A stretch of DNA of 6,127 nucleotides from Acidimicrobiales bacterium (lineage in GTDB: Bacteria; Actinomycetota; Acidimicrobiia; Acidimicrobiales; Palsa-688): positions 1-6,127 of the forward strand of contig JASHVH010000307.1 in the NCBI GenBank assembly GCA_030039575.1, read 5' to 3'. Under the pieces are notes generated by a model, which was not told where the DNA came from, ran no database searches, and worked only from the letters and a program-made list of their open reading frames with translations. The translations under genes and the position numbers were made by a program. Shown piece by piece: positions 1 through 6,127 of the stretch; position 1 is the stretch's first letter, and every line of letters starts with the position of its first letter.

Positions 1-208
1 ATATTCCAGCGAGGGTGGACGCCGGCACGGCTGCGCTCTGGCAAAATCGCCCTCAGCTCGGTTACGCGGCTGGCAGGCGTTGAATTCTGCCCCAAAACGG
101 GCCGATTTATGCTGGGCAATGAGGCAGGGTGGTGGAGAGTGCGTTTAGTTGTCGGCGTCCTAACCGCTACTTTGGGTTGGTAACGCAGCCAAATCAGGTT
201 CCTAATTC

Positions 209-249
209 GTGACGTCACCGCTGAGTTTTTGCAAAACGTCCTTCTAGAA
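209..249. repeat. Cluster of three perfect palindromes (possible operator)
   Basis: Three self-complementary words lie within 41 bases: GTGACGTCAC at 209-218, TTTTGCAAAA at 227-236 and TTCTAGAA at 242-249. Their centres are 18 and 14 bases apart. Such dyads are the usual form of binding sites for dimeric bacterial regulators, and they sit in the AT-richer part of the leader, 130-170 bases before the start codon at 383. The three words differ from one another, so they are not copies of one operator. Function is inferred from form and place only; chance remains possible for words of 8-10 bases. Confidence 0.3.
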
Positions 250-286
250 TGAACGGCGGACGCCGGCGCAAGCATCCAACTAGAGT

Positions 287-315
287 TTGAAATCAGTGGT
301 CCGCAGGTTTGAGAT
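287..315 (+). promoter_or_regulatory. Weak sigma-70-like promoter candidate for the 383-3142 gene
   Basis: TTGAAA at 287-292 is a good -35 hexamer. A 17-base spacer leads to TGAGAT at 310-315, which keeps only the first and last two positions of a TATAAT-type -10 box. Transcription would start near 322 and give a leader of about 60 bases that carries the stem-loop at 324-352. A rival -10 candidate, TAGAAT at 245-250, has no convincing -35 partner. The call is tentative. Confidence 0.25.
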
Positions 316-323
316 CGCGGGTC

Positions 324-352
324 AGGCACGTCCCGTGTTCGGACGAGTGCCT
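324..352 (+). promoter_or_regulatory. Stem-loop in the 5' leader of the LuxR-type regulator gene
   Basis: AGGCAC (324-329) pairs with GTGCCT (347-352), and GTCC (330-333) pairs with GGAC (341-344). This gives ten Watson-Crick pairs closed by a 7-base loop (334-340), with a 2-base bulge (GA, 345-346) on the 3' side. The structure ends 30 bases before the GTG at 383 and 20 bases before the ribosome binding site. It has no following T-run, so it is not an intrinsic terminator. It could be an RNA element affecting translation or stability, or a DNA dyad for a repressor; the sequence does not decide. Confidence 0.4.
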
Positions 353-372
353 CCAGCCGAAAATAGGTGAGC

Positions 373-379
373 GAGGAAG
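373..379 (+). promoter_or_regulatory. Ribosome binding site GAGGAAG for the GTG start at 383
   Basis: GAGG (373-376) lies 6 bases before the GTG at 383, ideal Shine-Dalgarno spacing. Together with the in-frame TGA at 368-370 it fixes the start of the regulator gene: nothing upstream can be in frame, and no other start has such a site. Confidence 0.75.
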
Positions 380-382
380 TCA

Positions 383-3142
383 GTGGGGACGCCAACGGGA
401 CCGCTGCCCAGCCAGTTGACGAGTTTCATCGGGCGTCGCTCGACGATCGAGCTGGTCCGGGGCCGCCTGGTGGAGCATCGGCTGGTCACCCTGGTGGGAC
501 CGGGGGGCTGCGGCAAGACCCGCCTGGCCATCGAGGTGGGCGACCAAGCCCTGGCCGCCTCGTCCGGCGCCGTTTGCCTTGTCGACTTGTCGGGCCTGTC
601 TGTACCCGGGCTGGTGCCCGACGCCGTACGCAGCGCCCTCGGCCTCGCAGACCCGCCGAGGAAAGCCGAGCTCGGGGCACTGGCCGAGCAGTTGCCGGAC
701 CACGACCTCTTGCTGGTGCTAGATAACTGCGAGCATCTGGTAGATGCCTGCGCCGACCTGGCCACCGTTCTGTTGCGGCAATGCCCGAAGGTGCGGTTGC
801 TGGCCACCTCACGCCAGCGCCTCGGCGTCCCAGGCGAGGTGGTCGTGACCGTGGGCGGCCTGGAGCTGCCCGACCGAAGGCTGGCCGGCGACCAAGGCTG
901 GCTCGAGCGCTCTGAGGCCGGGCGGCTTTTCACCGAGCGGGCCCGCGTGGCCCGCGCCGATTTCTCGTTGGACGAGCAGGACTCCCCAGCGGTAGCCGCC
1001 ATCTGCGAGCGCCTCGACGGCATCCCTCTGGCACTGGAGTTGGCCGCCGCTCGGGTCAGCGTGATGAGCGTCGGGGCCATCGCCGAAGCGCTCTCCGACC
1101 GTTTCCGCTTGCTGGCCGGGACAGGCCGCACAGAGTCGCCCCGGCACAGGACATTGTTGGCTTCTATCGAGTGGAGCTGCGACCTCCTCAGCGAAGAGGA
1201 GCGCGCGCTCCTCGGCCGATTATCGGTCTTCGCCTCAGGTTTCACGCTCGCCGCCGCCGAGGCCGTATGCTCCGGAGGCGAGGTCGAACACCGCGCCGTA
1301 TTCGGCTTGTTGACCTCGCTGGTCGAAAAATCGCTCGTCCAAGCGCTACCCAGAGCAGACCGCTTCCGGCTGCACGAGACAATGCGGGCGTTCGCGGCTA
1401 GTGCTCTCGGAGCCGAGGGCTCGAGTGCCGGGCTTAAGGACCGTCACCTCACTTACTTCACCGAGCACGCCACAGCTTTGGGGGCAAAGCACTGGACCAG
1501 CGACGCCGCCGGTGCCCTGGGCTCGCTGGAAGCCGACCTTGACAACCTCCGGGCTGCTCTGGATTGGGCGGTGCAGTCGAACCAGTTCGACGCGGGCGCC
1601 GAGCTCATGGGCGCGGTGGGCGCCTTGTTTTACACGCACTGCCTGCGGGCCGAGGCCCTGGGCCGGTGCGGGGAACTGTTGACCGCCCCGCTTGCGCCAC
1701 GGCAGCGCGCTGAGATCCTTCTCTGGGCGGCCAGGTGCTCAGTCAACCTGGACCCCATCGTGTCCTTGCGCATGGCCAAGGAGCTCACTGCATTAGGTCG
1801 TTCGCTCGGGGACGAGGCGATGGTGGCGGTTGGCCTGAGCAACGAGGCCTACGTGCACGCACTGGGCCAACCGCGCGAAGCGATCGCGATCCTCGACGAA
1901 GTGCTCCCGTTGGCGCGAAGGCTGGGCCAACAAGACCTGCTCGTCCTGGGGCTGGTGTACAAGGCCCAGTCTTACAGGTGGTTGTTCCGGCACCGAGAAG
2001 CTGCCGAATGTGCCGAGGAAGCGCTTCGGGAGGCAGAAAACGCCGCCTGGGTCTGGGGCGCCATGCGCGCCAGGGCTGCCCTCGCCGCGACGGCGGTGTG
2101 GTCCGGCCAGCTGCAGCGAGCGTGGGATGAAACCGAAGTTCTGTTGCGCTTCACGGAGGAACGGCCTTTCCCGCTATTAACCGTGCTGGCCGAGATCGTT
2201 CGGTGCGAGGTTGCCTACAACCACGGCGACCAGGCTGCGCCCGACGCCGCCGAGCGTGCGCGCGCTGTGGCGCTGGCGAGTGGCGACCTGTGGAACGCGG
2301 CGTGCGCAGAAGCCGTGAAGGGGAAGGCCTTGGTCTGGTGCGGCCAGGTCGACCAAGGCTACGAGGTCCTCGAGCGGGGTTGCGCAAAAGTGGCAGCCTC
2401 GGGGTTCGCAGGCGAGCACCTCGGGATAAAGGCTGAGCTAATAGATGCGGCCCTGTACCGCGGCGACATACCCTCAGCCAGGCGCCATTTCGCCTTGTAC
2501 CTGGCCGGGGCGGGCCGCGATGACGAGCCTTCGGCCGTCCCGAGGCTCGGAGCCCAGGCCAAGTTGGCCCGCGCTGAGGGCGAGGCCCACCGAGCGCACT
2601 CGCTGGCCTGTGACGGGCTGGCCTTGGCCTATGGCTCCGGTTCCTTGCTGCACGCCATCGACCTGTTGGAACTGGTGGCCATCACTCTCTTGGATCTCGG
2701 GCATTCGCTCGAAGCCGCCCGGCTCCTGGGCGCCGCCGAGGGTCAGAGGGACGTTATCGGCTACGTACGTCCCGTCCCCGCTGGCCTCGAGTTGGCGCCC
2801 ATGATCGTAGACATGCAGACCGCCCTCGGGCACGACGCCTGCAGCCAGGCGATGTCTGATGGCCGGGCGCTCAGCTTCGAAGAAGCCGTGGCTTATGCCC
2901 GGCGGGGAAGAGGGAGCCGCAGCCGTGATCCCGCCGGCTGGGGAAGTCTTACGCCTTCAGAGCGGAAAGTGGCGTCCCTTGTCGGTCACCACCTGACTAA
3001 CTCCGAGATAGGAAAGCAGCTTTTTATCTCCGTCCCTACCGTGAAGAGCCATTTGAACCGTGTGTTCGCCAAATTGGGGTTTGAGAACCGCGAACAGTTG
3101 GCAGCCGCCGCTCACCGCCGCGAGGCCGGCAGTGAGGAGTGA
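383..3142 (+). CDS. Large STAND ATPase transcriptional regulator with C-terminal LuxR HTH (LAL-like)
   Basis: A cytoplasmic ATP-dependent transcription factor of 919 residues, complete in the window. The N-terminus has the FIGR entry motif (15-18), a Walker A loop GPGGCGKT (39-46), a Walker B strand LLLVLDNCEH (109-118), a sensor TSR (142-144) and the GIPLAL motif (213-218) that marks STAND/NB-ARC-type NTPases. A winged-helix module follows, with RHRTL near 254-258 and FRLHETMR at 328-335. Residues of about 350-840 are Ala/Leu/Glu-rich and helical, probably TPR-like repeats that sense a ligand or partner. The C-terminus is a LuxR/GerE helix-turn-helix (about 854-910) with LTPSE, the recognition segment SVPTVKSHL (883-891) and KLGFENR. 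Length and domain order match LAL-type regulators joined to a COG3903-style ATPase. The GTG start has a good ribosome binding site. Target genes are unknown; autoregulation or control of the neighbouring secreted protein is only suggested by position. The ligand cannot be read from the sequence. Confidence 0.93.
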   Translation: MGTPTGPLPSQLTSFIGRRSTIELVRGRLVEHRLVTLVGPGGCGKTRLAIEVGDQALAASSGAVCLVDLSGLSVPGLVPDAVRSALGLADPPRKAELGALAEQLPDHDLLLVLDNCEHLVDACADLATVLLRQCPKVRLLATSRQRLGVPGEVVVTVGGLELPDRRLAGDQGWLERSEAGRLFTERARVARADFSLDEQDSPAVAAICERLDGIPLALELAAARVSVMSVGAIAEALSDRFRLLAGTGRTESPRHRTLLASIEWSCDLLSEEERALLGRLSVFASGFTLAAAEAVCSGGEVEHRAVFGLLTSLVEKSLVQALPRADRFRLHETMRAFAASALGAEGSSAGLKDRHLTYFTEHATALGAKHWTSDAAGALGSLEADLDNLRAALDWAVQSNQFDAGAELMGAVGALFYTHCLRAEALGRCGELLTAPLAPRQRAEILLWAARCSVNLDPIVSLRMAKELTALGRSLGDEAMVAVGLSNEAYVHALGQPREAIAILDEVLPLARRLGQQDLLVLGLVYKAQSYRWLFRHREAAECAEEALREAENAAWVWGAMRARAALAATAVWSGQLQRAWDETEVLLRFTEERPFPLLTVLAEIVRCEVAYNHGDQAAPDAAERARAVALASGDLWNAACAEAVKGKALVWCGQVDQGYEVLERGCAKVAASGFAGEHLGIKAELIDAALYRGDIPSARRHFALYLAGAGRDDEPSAVPRLGAQAKLARAEGEAHRAHSLACDGLALAYGSGSLLHAIDLLELVAITLLDLGHSLEAARLLGAAEGQRDVIGYVRPVPAGLELAPMIVDMQTALGHDACSQAMSDGRALSFEEAVAYARRGRGSRSRDPAGWGSLTPSERKVASLVGHHLTNSEIGKQLFISVPTVKSHLNRVFAKLGFENREQLAAAAHRREAGSEE

Positions 3143-3185
3143 GCTCGGTCGCAAATTTGGCCCGGCACAATGCGACAGGTTGCCG

Positions 3186-3279
3186 GGGCCAACGGACCAC
3201 ATTCCCCGGACGCCCGGCCGATGAGCCAGCACCGGAACCAGCGGGCCAACGGCGGCACCCTGAGCACTGGGGCCAACGG
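3186..3279. repeat. Three copies of GGGCCAACGG in the convergent intergenic region
   Basis: The 10-mer GGGCCAACGG occurs at 3186-3195, 3243-3252 and 3270-3279, spaced 57 and 27 bases apart, all in the same orientation. The region lies between the stop of the LuxR-type gene (3142) and the end of the opposing gene (3291). The core GGGCCAAC also occurs inside genes (near 1864, 1924, 4348 and 5970), so it is a common word in this genome, and the significance of the cluster is modest. The rest of 3143-3290 holds no supportable gene. Confidence 0.4.
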
Positions 3280-3291
3280 TCCGGTACCGTT
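3275..3291. terminator. Small dyad between convergent genes (weak terminator candidate)
   Basis: AACGGT (3275-3280) and ACCGTT (3286-3291) are inverted repeats around a 5-base loop, overlapping the TGA of the minus-strand gene by one base. No T-run follows on either strand, so intrinsic termination is doubtful. Its place between two convergent genes is the only reason to list it. Confidence 0.15.
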
Positions 3292-3899
3292 CAGGCCGCC
3301 GTCCCGACCCGTATGCTTTCGACTATTTCCGAGATCGTGGTTTGATATTTCTCGTAGCAGGAAGCTGAACAGCCGGCGATGACCAGCCAAAGCCGGTCCC
3401 CCTTCTCGTAGGCCTGTTCGTCAATGCTCGTCGCACCCCCTGGGGAGGCGACCGTCAGTGCGGCGGCCGAGCCGTTCAGGCCTCCCTGCTGGACAAGATG
3501 ATGGGCCACGAGGCTCTTAACAGATGTCGTAGCCCCTGGGCTGGCGCTGCCCAGGTACTGAAGGTACTCGGGCGCCAGCTCGTACAACTCTGACGGCGGC
3601 AACAGATCGTCGTCGTCCTCCACAGTCACAAATAACCACGGTACCGATGAGGGGTTGAAGGCCTTGTGGCTCGGCAATGGCGCAGGCGAAGCCACCAACG
3701 CATATAAAGGTCGGGGCGGCACGATGAAGCCCTGTTCGACCAGAGCTTGCTCGTTGTCGGTTACCCAGGTCTTCGGCACGTCGAAAGCGATCTGAGCGGG
3801 TTGACAGCTCTCGTGCAGGTTCGGGCCCGGGGCAGCCGCGTGGGCGACAGCAGCGAAGACCGCCAGGGCCGACAAGAGCATGGTTGGGCTTAGGGCCAT
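3291..3899 (-). CDS. Exported PsbP/LpqN-like protein of unknown function
   Basis: I do not recognise a named gene. From ATG at 3899 the product is 202 residues. Residues 2-19 are hydrophobic, followed by AHA (19-21), a good signal peptidase I site, so the mature protein should be extracytoplasmic. No lipobox cysteine lies at the cleavage point. The mature part has FDVPKTW (39-45), an acidic run EDDDD (94-98), then a strand-rich end with GDRLWLVIAGC and a closing helix ISEIVESIRV. That order (F-x-V-P-x-x-W near the start, a late strand, a final helix ending in 'SIRV') resembles the PsbP/Mog1/LpqN fold group; this is similarity by eye, not a search result. Three cysteines (32, 177, 181) could form a disulfide outside the cell. 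The frame stays open upstream to 4190, but that part overlaps the divergent gene and is Arg/Ser/Pro-rich. GTG at 3980 would give a positively charged n-region and is a possible alternative start. No clear Shine-Dalgarno site precedes either. The gene is single, convergent with the LuxR-type gene and divergent from the SARP gene. Confidence 0.75.
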   Translation of the reverse strand: MALSPTMLLSALAVFAAVAHAAAPGPNLHESCQPAQIAFDVPKTWVTDNEQALVEQGFIVPPRPLYALVASPAPLPSHKAFNPSSVPWLFVTVEDDDDLLPPSELYELAPEYLQYLGSASPGATTSVKSLVAHHLVQQGGLNGSAAALTVASPGGATSIDEQAYEKGDRLWLVIAGCSASCYEKYQTTISEIVESIRVGTAA

Positions 3900-3963
3900 A
3901 AGCAATGCGTACCTGGCCCGTCTTTCCCAAACCTTTCCGCCCAGGTCGCGGCCTACGCCGGGC

Positions 3964-3993
3964 GCGGTCCCGGGCCACACCGGGGCCGACCGC
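3964..3993. repeat. GC-rich dyad in the divergent promoter region
   Basis: GCGGTC (3964-3969) is matched by GACCGC (3988-3993), with an inner GGCC/GGCC pairing (3973-3976 with 3984-3987) and a three-base bulge. It lies between the start of the exported protein gene (3899) and that of the SARP gene (4036), so it could serve as an operator for either. In such GC-rich sequence a dyad like this can arise by chance. If the minus-strand gene starts at GTG 3980 instead, the dyad overlaps its start. Confidence 0.2.
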
Positions 3994-4023
3994 TTTCCCC
4001 GAGTTCGCCCGGGCCTAGCGTGG

Positions 4024-4029
4024 GATAAT
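4024..4029 (+). promoter_or_regulatory. GATAAT -10 box, placed for leaderless transcription from ATG 4036
   Basis: GATAAT at 4024-4029 matches a TATAAT-type -10 box at five of six positions. Its last T lies 7 bases before the A of the ATG at 4036, the usual distance from -10 box to transcription start. The ATG has no good Shine-Dalgarno site (only CGGA two bases before it). Leaderless mRNAs with just this arrangement are common in actinobacteria. No good -35 hexamer is visible 16-18 bases upstream, which is also common there. Confidence 0.4.
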
Positions 4030-4035
4030 GCGGAA

Positions 4036-6127
4036 ATGGCCGCTGGAGCGGATGAGGGACCCGGAGTCTCAACCGTCCCCCATGTGAGGGTGGCACTTCT
4101 CGGCCCGTTCTGCGTAGCACTCGATGAGCGGACCGCCGGCCCGTGGTACCGCCCCGCCGCCAAGCGCCTGTGCGAGCTCGTAATGCTCACCCCGTCTCAC
4201 CGGGTCGGCCGGGAAGTAGCCCGCGACCTTCTGTTCCCCAAGCTGGCGCCGGTCGCCTCGGCCAGCGCCCTGTCCACCGCCCTGTCTCTGGCCAGGGAGG
4301 CGCTGGCTCCGCTCGGGCACGTAACTAACGGCTTGCTGCGAGCGGACAGGGCCAACATCTGGGTTGGAGACGGAGTCCTGGTGGACGTCGACGCCGAATC
4401 CCATGAGGAAGCCCTTCGCTCGGCCCTCACGATGGAGCCGGGCGAAGAACGGGACGCCGCTTTTTCAAGCGCCCTCCAGCAAGACGGCGTCTTGCTCGAT
4501 GACGAGCCGTACGCCGATTGGGCCGCCACAGCCCGACAAGCTCTTGAACTATTGCGCCAACGAGCCCGTTTAGAGCTGGCCCGGGACCGCGCCCGGGGCG
4601 CCGGGCGGTCGCACCTTGACGCTGTCATCGATGCATGGGAAAACTGTCTGGCCCACGACCCGGCGTCAGAAGAGGCGGCGGCTGCGCTGGTGCGGGTCTA
4701 CTTGGCCACAGGACAGCGCCAGCTGGCATCGAGCGCCGTTGAGCGCTGTGGCACCGCTCTCGAAGCCCTGGGGCTGGCGGCATCGCCGGCCTTGGAGGCA
4801 GCCAGGCGAGAGATCTATGGGGCGGTAGCCCCGGGTGGCGAGTTTCGAAGCCCGAGCGCCGTGGCCCCGCAGGCGTACCACGGTAAAGAAGAGCGCCGGG
4901 TTGTGAGCGTGCTGTTCGCACAACTCTCTGGCCTTTCCGGTGAGCACGGCGGGCAGGGCCCCGAGGAGATGAAGCGCCGGGTTGGGAGCGCGCTAGCGGC
5001 CGCCATAGCCGAGGTCGAAGGTCTTGGCGGTTCAGTCACGTCCGTTTCCGGCGCCGGCATCGCCGCCGTCTTTGGCGCCCCCGAAACCCACGAAGACGAC
5101 CCCGAACGAGCGGTCAGGGCCGGGTTCCGTATGCTGTCGACGACCTGGCCCGAGCGAGGCGATGACCAGGACGGACGGCTGTCGCTCCGCATCGGGGTCG
5201 AGACTGGCTCAGCCGTCGTTGGCCCTCTCTGGCCGGCCGCCGGTGCCGGCTACGGCGCCGCCGGGCAAGTGATCGAAACCGCTGCCACTTTGCAGTCGGC
5301 AGCGAAGGCGGGCTCGGTGCTGGTGGGCCCGGCCACGAAGCTCGCCACTGAAGGCATTTTCGAGTGGGGGCCTATCCAGGAAGTTGCTGTCGGCACCCGG
5401 GCCAAGCCGTTGGAAGCCGTCTACATGGTGCGGCCAAAGGCCCGGCGCCCTGGCTCCCGGGGCGAACGGGGGGCCGCACGGTCCGTCCGCTTGGTGGGCC
5501 GTCAAACAGAGCTTTCCACGCTGGACGACGCGCTCCGGCAGGCCACGTCGGGGACGGGCTCTGTCATTTTCGTCGTGGGCGAGCCCGGGCTAGGCAAAAC
5601 CCGCCTGGTACAGGAGTGCCGGAGGCGTTTTATGGCGTGGGCCGGTGCCGGCACCGGCAGGCTGCCGCTCTGGCTCGAGGGGCGGTGCGCGTCGTATGCG
5701 TCCTCGACACCATATGGTCTCTACCAGCAACTTCTGTCGGCCTGGACCGGGGTCGCTCCGGAGGAGGGGGATCAGGTCGTTGGCACCGCTCTCGAGCGCG
5801 CCCTTCAGGCGGTATTTGGCGGCGATGCCGGTCACGTCCCCTTCCTGGCCCATCTGATGGGAGTTCGTAAAGGTGGTGACTCAGCCTCCGTGGCCCGGCT
5901 AAGCCCCGAGGCGCTGCAACGGGCTACCTTCGCTGCGGTCGAAGCATTGGTGGCGCAGCTGGCGTCAAAAGGGCCAACCGTCTTGGTCCTGGAGGACTTG
6001 CATTGGGCCGACCCGACGTCGTTGCGGCTGACGGAAGAGCTGGCGAACCTGGCCGGCACGGCCGCGCTATTACTGATCGCCACCCGGCGCCCCGAGCCGG
6101 ACCCCGGCGTCTCGGTCCTCGAGACCA
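4036..6127 (+). CDS. SARP/BTAD regulator fused to a cyclase-like domain and an AAA/STAND ATPase (partial, 3' end outside window)
   Basis: A cytoplasmic multidomain regulator; 697 residues are visible with no stop, and the frame leaves the window inside the ATPase. In order: a SARP-type winged helix (about 17-112), opening RVALLGPF and carrying the LxxALSLAREAL helix; a BTAD domain (about 117-262), starting VDVDAESHEEAL; a class III nucleotide-cyclase-like domain (about 286-450) with SVLFAQLSGLS (291-301), VFGAPETHEDDPERAV (345-360) and GQVIETAATLQ (410-420); then an ATPase with VGR (487-489), Walker A GEPGLGKT (515-522) and Walker B VLVLED followed by LHWAD (649-659). Known class III cyclases need two metal-binding Asp plus Asn and Arg; here these positions hold Gln296, Ala340, Glu414 and Thr418, so cyclase activity is unlikely. 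A helical TPR-like tail probably follows outside the window, as in relatives. I chose ATG 4036 for its -10 box; GTG 4084 would give the typical SARP beginning MRVALLGPF and is a serious alternative, but lacks a ribosome binding site. Target genes are unknown. Confidence 0.92.
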   Translation, partial: MAAGADEGPGVSTVPHVRVALLGPFCVALDERTAGPWYRPAAKRLCELVMLTPSHRVGREVARDLLFPKLAPVASASALSTALSLAREALAPLGHVTNGLLRADRANIWVGDGVLVDVDAESHEEALRSALTMEPGEERDAAFSSALQQDGVLLDDEPYADWAATARQALELLRQRARLELARDRARGAGRSHLDAVIDAWENCLAHDPASEEAAAALVRVYLATGQRQLASSAVERCGTALEALGLAASPALEAARREIYGAVAPGGEFRSPSAVAPQAYHGKEERRVVSVLFAQLSGLSGEHGGQGPEEMKRRVGSALAAAIAEVEGLGGSVTSVSGAGIAAVFGAPETHEDDPERAVRAGFRMLSTTWPERGDDQDGRLSLRIGVETGSAVVGPLWPAAGAGYGAAGQVIETAATLQSAAKAGSVLVGPATKLATEGIFEWGPIQEVAVGTRAKPLEAVYMVRPKARRPGSRGERGAARSVRLVGRQTELSTLDDALRQATSGTGSVIFVVGEPGLGKTRLVQECRRRFMAWAGAGTGRLPLWLEGRCASYASSTPYGLYQQLLSAWTGVAPEEGDQVVGTALERALQAVFGGDAGHVPFLAHLMGVRKGGDSASVARLSPEALQRATFAAVEALVAQLASKGPTVLVLEDLHWADPTSLRLTEELANLAGTAALLLIATRRPEPDPGVSVLET

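Larger units (their letters stand above)
1..382. other. Non-coding leader region upstream of the LuxR-type regulator
   Basis: I see no gene I can support here. A frame from base 1 stays open to a TAA at 181-183 (about 60 codons), but it has no recognisable motif, and a second frame is open for a similar distance, so it is not convincing as a gene tail. From about 120 to 320 the base composition is more AT-rich than in the flanking genes, as expected of a promoter region. The stretch holds three short perfect palindromes, one weak promoter candidate and a stem-loop; these are listed separately. A TGA at 368-370 closes the reading frame of the downstream gene and sets the limit of this region. 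Confidence 0.6.

Noticed and set aside
1..183. Open frame of 60 codons from base 1 to a TAA
   Set aside because: No recognisable motif or clear codon bias, and another frame is also open for about 50 codons. It could be the tail of an upstream gene, but I cannot support it.
209..218. GTGACGTCAC contains TGACGTCA, the eukaryotic cAMP response element
   Set aside because: The DNA is bacterial; the CREB family does not exist there, so the match means no more than a palindrome.
322..1245. Long minus-strand open frame (307 codons) opposite the LuxR-type gene
   Set aside because: The translation is Arg/Ser/Pro-rich with no motif, and it lies fully antisense to the well-supported ATPase domain; it is a GC-rich shadow.
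3139..3390. Short overlapping open frames on both strands at the convergent junction
   Set aside because: They have no ribosome binding site or motif and overlap the supported genes; the repeat GGGCCAACGG accounts for their apparent repeated peptide.
3900..4190. N-terminal extension of the exported protein frame up to ATG 4190
   Set aside because: It would bury the signal peptide about 97 residues inside the protein and overlap the SARP start region; the extra residues look like antisense of the SARP gene.
5364..5870. Plus-strand open frame of 168 codons inside the SARP-ATPase gene
   Set aside because: It is out of frame with the clear Walker A and Walker B motifs of the real gene and has a Gly/Arg-rich composition typical of a shadow.

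Overview
The window is high-GC DNA with long coding frames, GTG/ATG starts and two very large signalling ATPase regulators. This fits an actinobacterium. Acidimicrobiia or a related soil or marine lineage is my guess from protein style, not something the sequence proves. No RNA gene, insertion sequence, CRISPR array or phage gene is visible.

Layout: (1) 1-382 is a non-coding leader with three short perfect palindromes (209-249), a weak promoter candidate (287-315) and a clear stem-loop (324-352) just ahead of the first gene. (2) 383-3142, plus strand, is a complete 919-residue STAND-type regulator: an NTPase of the COG3903 'predicted ATPase' style, then a helical (TPR-like) region, then a C-terminal LuxR helix-turn-helix. 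(3) 3143-3290 is a short convergent intergenic stretch with three copies of GGGCCAACGG and a small dyad. (4) 3291-3899, minus strand, encodes a roughly 202-residue exported protein with a signal peptide and a PsbP/LpqN-like look. (5) 3900-4035 is a divergent promoter region with a GATAAT box placed for a leaderless ATG at 4036. (6) From 4036 to beyond the window end, plus strand, runs a second giant regulator: SARP-type winged helix, BTAD domain, class III nucleotide-cyclase-like domain, then an AAA/STAND ATPase cut off at 6127.

The genes read as a signalling island: two unrelated-architecture ATP-dependent transcription regulators bracket one secreted protein. The most notable point is the cyclase-like domain of the second regulator. 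It aligns well by its surrounding motifs, but both metal-binding aspartates and the catalytic Asn and Arg are replaced. It is probably a non-catalytic sensor or scaffold domain. Whether either regulator controls the secreted protein is inference from position only.
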